Source: Enoplosus armatus (taxonomy: Eukaryota > Chordata > Actinopteri > Centrarchiformes > Enoplosidae). Taken from it: a stretch of DNA of 64,000 nucleotides. The notes under the pieces were generated by a model. That model did no database searches. It worked only from the letters and a program-made list of their open reading frames with translations, and was not told the origin of the DNA. Below, piece by piece: positions 57,032 to 64,000 of the stretch. Positions within the stretch are counted from its first letter, which is position 1, and each line of letters opens with the position of its first letter. The position numbers were made by a program, and so were the translations under genes. Location: NCBI RefSeq assembly GCF_043641665.1, contig NC_092199.1, positions 16,796,649-16,860,648 of the forward strand, written 5' to 3'.

Positions 57032-59181
57032 TGTCTTTCCCTGCACTCTCTGCCTTTGAGTGCCAGGACATGAACCTGTTGTCTCTAGCCGCTAAGACTA
57101 AGAGTCCGGTGGTGGAGGTTGGGTGCTATCAGCTGTATATGTGTGTGTGTGTGTTGGCGAGCATTCATGCATAAGTGTACAAGCGCAGTTTAATGGCAGA
57201 AAACTGTGCGGGAAAAATACATCATGCTGCCGGTTCCCCTTGCAAAAGCCGGATCAATACGGAATGCGAGGTGTTCGTGCCCCGGCTGACTGCAGGCGGG
57301 TCAATACCAAAAATGCAAGGAGACGCGGAGAGAGGCTCTTTGCAATTACAATTCATTATTATTCCATTAGGATCCATAGAGAAACACTTCTGTCGATACA
57401 GAGCGCCATGCAGCACCTGCAGGCCCGTTCCAGCTTCTGAACAAACTGTAAATGTTGTCCGTCCTTCCAATGGGAAAAGCCTTCAATCCCTCTAACTGTG
57501 TTAATCTTGGAACTTAAAGGGGTTAGAGGGTGTGGCTCAGCTGATTAGCCCGACCCTGCTGCAGCGCGGAGATGAAGCCGCGCTGATAGTGGCGTTGGCA
57601 CCCGCAGTAGGGCATTAGGGCAGATTAGGGTCGGCCTGCCTAGCAAGCCCATTAACCCCCCACCCCCACCCCCGCCTGTTCTTGAGCTCTGGAGGAGGAA
57701 GCGTGGGGCAAACCACAACCCCAGAGGAAGGCATTGGAAAGATAGAGGTTACAGTGAGGCAAACAGGTCAGTGTAAAGGTTCACAAGACAAGGTGGCGTC
57801 CGGCCACGTCCAAAGACGAAACGGTATGTGGCGTTTAATGGTTACACTCTCACGCTGTCATACCTTTCCCCTGACTTTCATCCCACTGCCTTCTTTTTCC
57901 AAGAGCTCTGTGTCCTTTGCATATTCAAGGTTCAAGGTTCAAGGTACATTCTACAACCCAGGGCTGCACAATGGAATTAGTGGGATGGGTCTTTTAAGTA
58001 TCCATTGGGCTCTGCGCAGACACCTCGCCTATCTGATATCACTGATGCTAGGTAAATGGGTACCACCATGATGCTGTCCTGGCTCCCCAGGTCCTGGGCC
58101 GTGCACACCCCATGCCGGTTTGTGATGTTTCCAGTCCAGGTGCTTTCTATTGCTCTGTAAAAGTTGTCCAGAACTCGGCACGCGGAAAGTTACAAAAACT
58201 GTCGGATCCCTTTGATTGGTCGGCGCGTAGGTCGATAGAGAGCTGGCGGCTTGACTGCGAATAACTGTGGACTGTGAAAACAGTCCAGTAGCCAAATTTG
58301 CGCAAGGTTGAAATTTGTTCCATATTCAGTCGCAAGCATTGAATTCAGAAAGGATTTAAAATGCAGAACTTTTTAAATTAGGTTTCTACAAAGCACATTA
58401 GCTTCAGTTCGCCATTAATAGCACAATAGTGAGTTTCTTACCAAAACGCTCTTGCGAGTCATACTCCTCCCATTACGTACACAGGCTTGTACCTGTGCGT
58501 ATACCTTTTTTAAATTTATTTTTTCAGCCAGCATAGTTTTAAGCCCATTCAAGCCTCGGAAGTGCTCCAATACTGCAGAAAATGAACACGACTTGTGGCT
58601 TCAGCGAACCGCCAGACTCTGACAAGAAAAGGCTCAAGTTTTCATCAGGGCTTTAGAAATTGTGACAAGTGCTTAGACTGTCAAACTGTTTGATTACAGC
58701 TCTTCTCTTTTTTTTCCCCTTTCCGCTGATTTGACTTTGAGCGTGTTTTGTTTAGTGCTGTGAGTGGCTCATTACGGCCCAGTTCTTTGGGATTGGGGCA
58801 TTAATAATGAATAAGAGCAGGCGTAGCCGTGGTCACAGAGGAACCTTCATCTCGGCAGAGGTGGACAACACCAAGCGGCTGATATTTAATAGATGGGTTG
58901 AACTACTCCGCTTGCGGCTGTCGCCTCGTACATCTGAGAAATGAATGTAATAATTCGCTGTATAGGTCTGAAAGGCTCACAAATGTAACCTGGCCACAGC
59001 CTGCAGACTTACTTAATTGAAACAGCTCAGTGGATCATTGGACCATGACCTGTATTTTACAACTGCACAATAACCTCATTGCAGCTACGACATGGAGGGG
59101 TCACAGAAGCACCTTGCTCATTAAAACCAAAACCATATACACATGAAAAGGCCTGGGGGCTCACACAAAGGAATTGCTCAA

Positions 59182-59252
<71 letters not shown>
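59182..59252. repeat. (CA)n microsatellite with CG interruptions
   Basis: 71 bp CA tract with two CG substitutions. Confidence 0.95.
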
Positions 59253-59254
<2 letters not shown>

Positions 59255-59350
59255 GCCCTCCCCAAAGCAGCATAAGTAGAGCTTATCCCTTCTTGGATCT
59301 GATCTGGTACCTCTCATCCCTCTTCACCCTATGGGTCAAACGCACACTCA

Positions 59351-59352
<2 letters not shown>

Positions 59353-59401
<49 letters not shown>
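59353..59401. repeat. (CA)24 microsatellite
   Basis: Second CA tract, 100 bp from the previous one. Confidence 0.95.
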
Positions 59402-59403
<2 letters not shown>

Positions 59404-61627
59404 CATCAGGGCACTGTGTGGCTTCCTTGCCAGCATGTGGATCAATGACAGGTGGACAAGGTGCTGGGGGAGCAGGAGGTGCGGGCCTCTGATCTGGGTG
59501 TGTCCCTGGCAAGGCTTAGTGACCCTACAGGCCTCCAATCCAGGGACACAAGCAGGACGTCGAGGGTTTTCAAGGGAACTGTGGGCAGTAATTATGCCAC
59601 CGCTACATCACCTATTCATCCAAGACCCGGTTGAACAGAAACGTGCGCGAAGTTACGTATAAAAAATAACCCACCATCTCTTTAACATCCTGCAAAAAAA
59701 AAAAAAACCCAGTTAAAACCCTAAATTCACCACATGCTCCAACAATCATCAGAATCACATCACAACATGAAAGAACGTCTGCAACCAACACGGCCTTGTG
59801 CGAGGACCACTCACGTATATGTGGTGGGGGTGGGGTTGGGGGTGTAATCACAGTCCCTGTGTGTGTGGGTAGTCGCGTAGTTCATGCGTCAGTGTATTTG
59901 TGTGGGTGGGTTGCACTCGCGAGACCTTGACAAATTGAGGTTGGTCGGTCAGCTGTCGTGCCCACTACGGACATCTATACCGGTTTGACCGAATCGCCCG
60001 GTAATCTTAGGCTAAGCTAATCCCCTAACCCTAACCCTAGCCAACTGTTTGATCCACTCTAGGCTGTCTGATGGCACTCCAGCAGCCTGAAAACACTGAA
60101 TGGCAACGGGACCTCTCCAAACAAGGAACATGGCTTTAGTCACTGAAATTACGCCGAGAAACAACCGTATTAATAACCAAAGCCTTCACACTGAGATTTG
60201 AGGGACATAAAGTACATGAATATGCACTGTCACCGTGGTAAATGGCTAGATTTACGCTGACGGAGAGCTAGCTAGCTATTTATACCTACTTTTAACCACA
60301 TTTATGGAGGTAGAAGTCCATTCGAACTGATTTTTCCTACCTGACAGAATGCGCTACCCTACTTTTAATCCTATTTATAGGGACTGTATGTCTGCTTCTT
60401 GCGAATATCTGACATGAGTAGCTACTGAACAATGTTTTTTGCGAGGGTAGGTCCTTACGAGTGAGAGTGATTCATCCGACTAGTCTAGACAGGACGAGCT
60501 AGTGGTGGTTCATCCTGGGCGGGTAGCGTAAACTGTCAGAACACCGGCACCACGCCAATGGAAAGTCAATGGGGAGTCCTTCGTAGTGGTGGCCACACGA
60601 ATTGGTTCGACCCTGGTTCAACAACGTTGCGCTGTTGCCTTCGTTAGGATTTTTTTGTTCTCTCTAAAAACAGTGAATTGTGTGTGATATAACCGCCATG
60701 TTGACTTCATGAGGTTGTTTTGAAGGAAGGAATTGAACATTTTCCATCCCTTACAGTTTTTTTTTAAGTCCATGGCACAGAAACAGCTCCTAATGTTGAT
60801 CTCCTCTTTAGCTCTCGGTCATTCTGGTTTGTTTTCTAACCCCCCCCCCCCCACGATGCATGCGTCTCTGATCGCTCGGAAACCCAGATGATATGTTCCC
60901 ATAATCTCCGGTTGCACTTCTCGTAGTCTTTTTTGCCGTCTTATTGCTAATCTCTGTTCTCGTGGTTGCACAAAAAGATCACGAGCATTTGACAATAAGT
61001 CATTTTGAACAGAATTGACTGCATAAAAAAACACTATGACATGTGCCACTAGTGGCAGATCGGGTTTAAAGGGCCAGCTCACCCAAATCAAATGATTTCC
61101 TCTCAATGCCACTAGGGATAAGTAGAAAAATATGCAGTTTTTTGGGGGTAAACTGGGTTAACTGACCCTTTAAGAGCATGGCCCGTGGCGCTGCAAGAAG
61201 TTAATACCAGGTCCGTTTGAAATGGATGGTCAGGGCAGCGGTCAGTGAGTGCGGTTCATTAGTTTGCGACTGTGATTGGCTTTGCAGGTATAGGGCTCTC
61301 CACTGAGTGACTTATGGCTGTAATTTAGCCTTGATTACATACACCATTACTTTAACTCTAATTAGGCTGTCACTCGGGGGAGGGGTGAAGGATGCAGACA
61401 AACTCAGATGCAGGGTTGATGACGATGTATGTTGATTTTAAAGAGGATCCTAGAGCTTTGCAATAGGGAAGCGTTAGAAAACTGAGCTCAGTTTATTAAG
61501 ACACACGTCTCTAAAACCTCCTCATTGCACACATTGGGATGCGGGAGCGTATTAATCAGCCTGCCCCGTCCCCGCGTCGGATAATGAAGTACTGCCTGGG
61601 CCCCCCGGCCCTGACCCCGGGAGGCGC

Positions 61628-61648
61628 GGGGGGGGGGGGGGGGGGGGG
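61628..61648. repeat. G21 homopolymer
   Basis: Uninterrupted G run in a CpG-rich patch. Confidence 0.9.
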
Positions 61649-62492
61649 TCGCGCTTTTATAGACGACCACTTCATCACGGAACAATCTGCTGGGCGGCTG
61701 CAGACAAAAGACGTGCAACCTCACCTGATGACCTCGTCTCGTGATCCATGGAGGGGCGCTGGAGAAAAAAAACAAACAGCACACAATAGGAAACACATCG
61801 ATTTTATAGGCGGACACTTTATTACGTCTGTGTATAAATTTGGTTCTGCCCCGCTTCATAAATGTTTGTCATGTCATGGTGGAGCACCGGGGATACTTTA
61901 GGGTGACTTTGGTGGTGAGCGTTATTGAGTAATTGGGGTCACATAATGATTTTCTTATTTCAGGGTCAGTTGAGCACTGCATAGAGTTTTTACTGGACTA
62001 ATACTTCAGAGTGTTGGTTTTGGACGTTTAAAAACTTCATTACAAAGTCATCAGACTTTTTTTTCGGGGGGGGGGGGGGGGGTGGGTATACATCATTCGG
62101 TTCAGTAAGCCCCTCGGAAACTAAACTCAATTAAACAAAGTATATAATTAGTTATGAAAACTCCACCATAAACAGGCCACGTGCCTGGAGCATTCCTTCC
62201 TTTTTGGGGGGGGGGCAATCTCAGTCAGGTCGGGGCTTGAACTCTCTTGGTTTAACTGAGGAAGTGTGTCCAGTCTGATGGCAGCTGATCAATAACAAAG
62301 TGTTAATGAGACGGCAGCATTGATAGATAATTGATAATATCTCCCTTTTTTCTTTCAGCACGTAGTTTTATCTTGTTGAAAACGGGCGGCAGATCTCATT
62401 GCAGGACAATGCAGTGGTTTTATGGCACGGGTCACATCTGCTATGGGATAATGACAGGGGGTAAGCCAAATGGAACATCAAGTGTGTGCGTA

Positions 62493-62494
<2 letters not shown>

Positions 62495-62529
<35 letters not shown>
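62495..62529. repeat. (TG)n microsatellite
   Basis: About 17 TG units. Confidence 0.95.
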
Positions 62530-62703
62530 TTGGAAGGGGGAACTAATGAGTCTCCCATGAGCTATTATACGTACCTTAGCTCCGCACTCTGCAATAATAA
62601 AAGCTCGGCATTGCAGAGCTGCCCTAACAGGAGGCCGCAACAACACAACAACGCACGCCTCCCGTTAACACAGGCGACAAAGCGTCCACTCAGGAGGCGC
62701 CGG

Positions 62704-62731
62704 CCTCCTCCTCCTCCTCCTCCTCCTCCTC
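62704..62731. repeat. (CTC)9 microsatellite
   Basis: Trinucleotide tract. Confidence 0.9.
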
Positions 62732-63294
62732 TGGATCAAAACCAGTGAATGGGCGGATCGTCTCTCACGGAACATCACTGTCACTGAGTCTGAGAATCCG
62801 CAGAGAGGAGGAAATGGAGTGGAATCGCCCCATCTCACGTTTGCTGGTGTGAGTCTGAGATGTTGTGGCTGATCCCGTCCTCTGGGGCCAGGATCAGCCC
62901 ACTATCGGCAGCTGCACTATGTAGTCTAATGCTGCCTGACCACTAAGCCAATTATGCGATCAGTCTTAGAGACCTGGGTGTGATAAAGAACAACAAAACA
63001 AAAAAAACCCCAGCTCCAAATGGCACCAATGACCCACACTTGTTTACCTACTGATAGATCTGCTCCTGGATCTGCTGATCAGAGCGCTCCTACGGGTATT
63101 ACTCATCGGAGAGGCAACAAAGCTGCAGAAGACCCAGCACAACATGCGACAGACCCAAGACCAATCAGTGACGTTAGATGAGAGCAATGATGGCACGTGT
63201 GAGGGTATGGGACTGACTATCATCTGCGCACCCATTCCCAATAAATAACACTGGAATCATAGGAGCCTCAGGGCATGACCGTCCAATCTAAGGT

Positions 63295-63337
63295 GGGGGG
63301 GGGGGGGGGGGGGGGGGTGGAGAGAGGCAGAGTAATC

Positions 63338-63371
<34 letters not shown>
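63295..63371. repeat. G23 run and (GA)15 tract
   Basis: G23 at 63295-63317 and (GA)15 at 63342-63371, about 340 bp upstream of the hs3st-like start codon. Both are typical of GAGA-rich vertebrate promoters. Confidence 0.85.
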
Positions 63372-63374
<3 letters not shown>

Positions 63375-63647
63375 CGGCTCCAACATTAGAGCTTTACTCC
63401 CGGGTGGGTGAGTAAATGGGCGCACATTCTGGATGTCACGCAAAAACTATAGTTCCCCTTTATTTACTAAAGCGGGCGCGTTGGGTTGGCTGTTTTTTGT
63501 AGGTGGGGGCGAGGAGGAGGAGGGGGGGGGGATGCTCAATGCGCTCTGGGCTCGCAACATGAAGGAAGCGGAGAGCAGCGGCGCGCGCTGAGAGAGAGCG
63601 AGAGAGAGACTCTCCAAGAGTTAGCGGTGTGTTCACGGCGTCGGAGT

Positions 63648-63677
63648 ATGACGGGATGTGAGCCGAAGTTGTGGTAG
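63648..63677 (+). promoter_or_regulatory. Upstream ORF 1 of the hs3st-like gene
   Basis: Nine codons (MTGCEPKLW) and a TAG, closing one base before the next upstream ATG. It would lie in the 5' UTR if the transcript starts further left. Confidence 0.4.
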
Positions 63678-63678
63678 A

Positions 63679-63813
63679 ATGGCCCCTCACCTCACATGGG
63701 TCTCTGAGGGATGGCAGCCTTTCACCACCACCACCACCACCACCACCACCATCACCACCCGAGCGCGGACCTGCGGCGGCTCTTCCACCGGCTCACCATC
63801 GCCTCCTCCCTGA
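63679..63813 (+). promoter_or_regulatory. Upstream ORF 2, overlapping the hs3st-like start codon
   Basis: 44 codons and a TGA, out of frame with the main ORF. Its ATG has A at -3 and G at +4, a strong context. It runs past the main ATG at 63711 and would be expected to lower translation from it. Confidence 0.4.
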
Positions 63814-64000
63814 GCGTCCTCTGCTTCTCCCTGGTCTATCTCCTCACCGGATGCTGCGAGTCGGAGCTGGCGGAGAGCTCCGACATCGGGCCGCCCGCGC
63901 GCCAGTTCCCGGCGTCGGGGTCGGGATGGCCGCGCGAGAGAAACGCCACCGAGGAGGTCACCGCCGCGGTCGGCGAGGGCGCGTTCAGCGGCCACCCGGG
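63711..64000 (+). CDS. Probable heparan sulfate 3-O-sulfotransferase (hs3st3-like), N-terminus, cut by window end
   Basis: 97 codons, the last incomplete, open to the right edge. MAAF is followed by twelve His codons, then PSADLRRLFHRL and one hydrophobic segment (about residues 29-48, IASSLSVLCFSLVYLLTGCC), and then an Asn-glycosylation site (NAT). This is the layout of a Golgi type II enzyme: short cytoplasmic tail, signal anchor, stem. CFSLVYLLTGCC resembles the anchor of 3-OST-3/-2 family members, and HS3ST3A1/B1 share human 17p with MPRIP and DHRS7C. The sulfotransferase domain lies beyond the window, so the call is an inference. Another type II Golgi enzyme is possible. Confidence 0.55.
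   Translation, partial: MAAFHHHHHHHHHHHHPSADLRRLFHRLTIASSLSVLCFSLVYLLTGCCESELAESSDIGPPARQFPASGSGWPRERNATEEVTAAVGEGAFSGHP

Larger units (their letters stand above)
56201..63640. other. Intergenic region, right part, upstream of the hs3st-like gene
   Basis: No gene supported. Several CA/GT tracts, G runs (61628-61648, 62067-62081, 63295-63317), a (CTC)n tract and a (GA)15 tract are present. TAAT-motif-rich blocks near 57520-57660, 58735-58900 and 61300-61385 look like possible conserved non-coding elements. The final 1 kb is GC-rich and is presumably the promoter of the gene at 63711. Confidence 0.55.

Noticed and set aside
59182..59401. Two CA tracts separated by about 100 bp, superficially like a spaced repeat array
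   Set aside because: These are dinucleotide microsatellites. There are no conserved repeats with unique spacers, so this is not a CRISPR-like array.
60000..60050. CCCTAACCCTAACCCTAG, telomere-like
   Set aside because: Only three units long and isolated. Too short to call an interstitial telomere or a chromosome end.

Overview
The window looks like nuclear DNA from a teleost fish, probably a percomorph. The evidence is split vertebrate genes with GT/AG introns, a very high density of (CA)n/(GT)n microsatellites and long G or C runs, and fold-back interspersed repeats of a type I recognise from fish introns. No prokaryotic, viral or organellar signature was seen. The gene set (mprip, dhrs7c and the start of a probable heparan sulfate 3-O-sulfotransferase) corresponds to genes that all lie on human chromosome arm 17p, which supports the identifications.

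Positions 2215-36835 on the minus strand hold a complete coding region for mprip (myosin phosphatase Rho-interacting protein). I placed 24 coding exons with consensus splice sites, and all intron phases agree. Without the 2.6-kb cassette exon 16 the protein is 1109 residues. With it the protein is 1978 residues. The order is an N-terminal cysteine-containing motif, PH domain 1, a Ser-rich linker, PH domain 2, a basic Rho-binding-type linker, coiled coils, and a C-terminus ending in LKEGLTAEQRL-type sequence. The 3' UTR runs left to about 1300.

Positions 36836-38635 are a 1.8-kb divergent promoter region. dhrs7c (short-chain dehydrogenase/reductase of the sarcoplasmic reticulum) runs on the plus strand from about 38637 to 44710. 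It has one non-coding and six coding exons giving 313 residues. Two fold-back repeats lie on either side of its start-codon exon, and a third repeat with telomere-like units sits just before the exon that completes the catalytic tyrosine.

Positions 44711-63640 contain no gene I can support. They hold microsatellites, homopolymers, dispersed repeat copies and a few AT-motif-rich blocks that could be conserved non-coding elements. At 63711 the first exon of a type II membrane protein begins on the plus strand and runs off the right edge. It is most likely an hs3st3-like sulfotransferase, with a 12-histidine N-terminal tract and two upstream ORFs.

The most unusual signals concern RNA processing of mprip. 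Exon 16 is a giant in-frame cassette. Exon 19 is flanked by complementary (UG)n and (AC)n repeats. Intron 8 carries (UG)n tracts almost touching both of its splice sites. I found no sign of an entirely new protein system.
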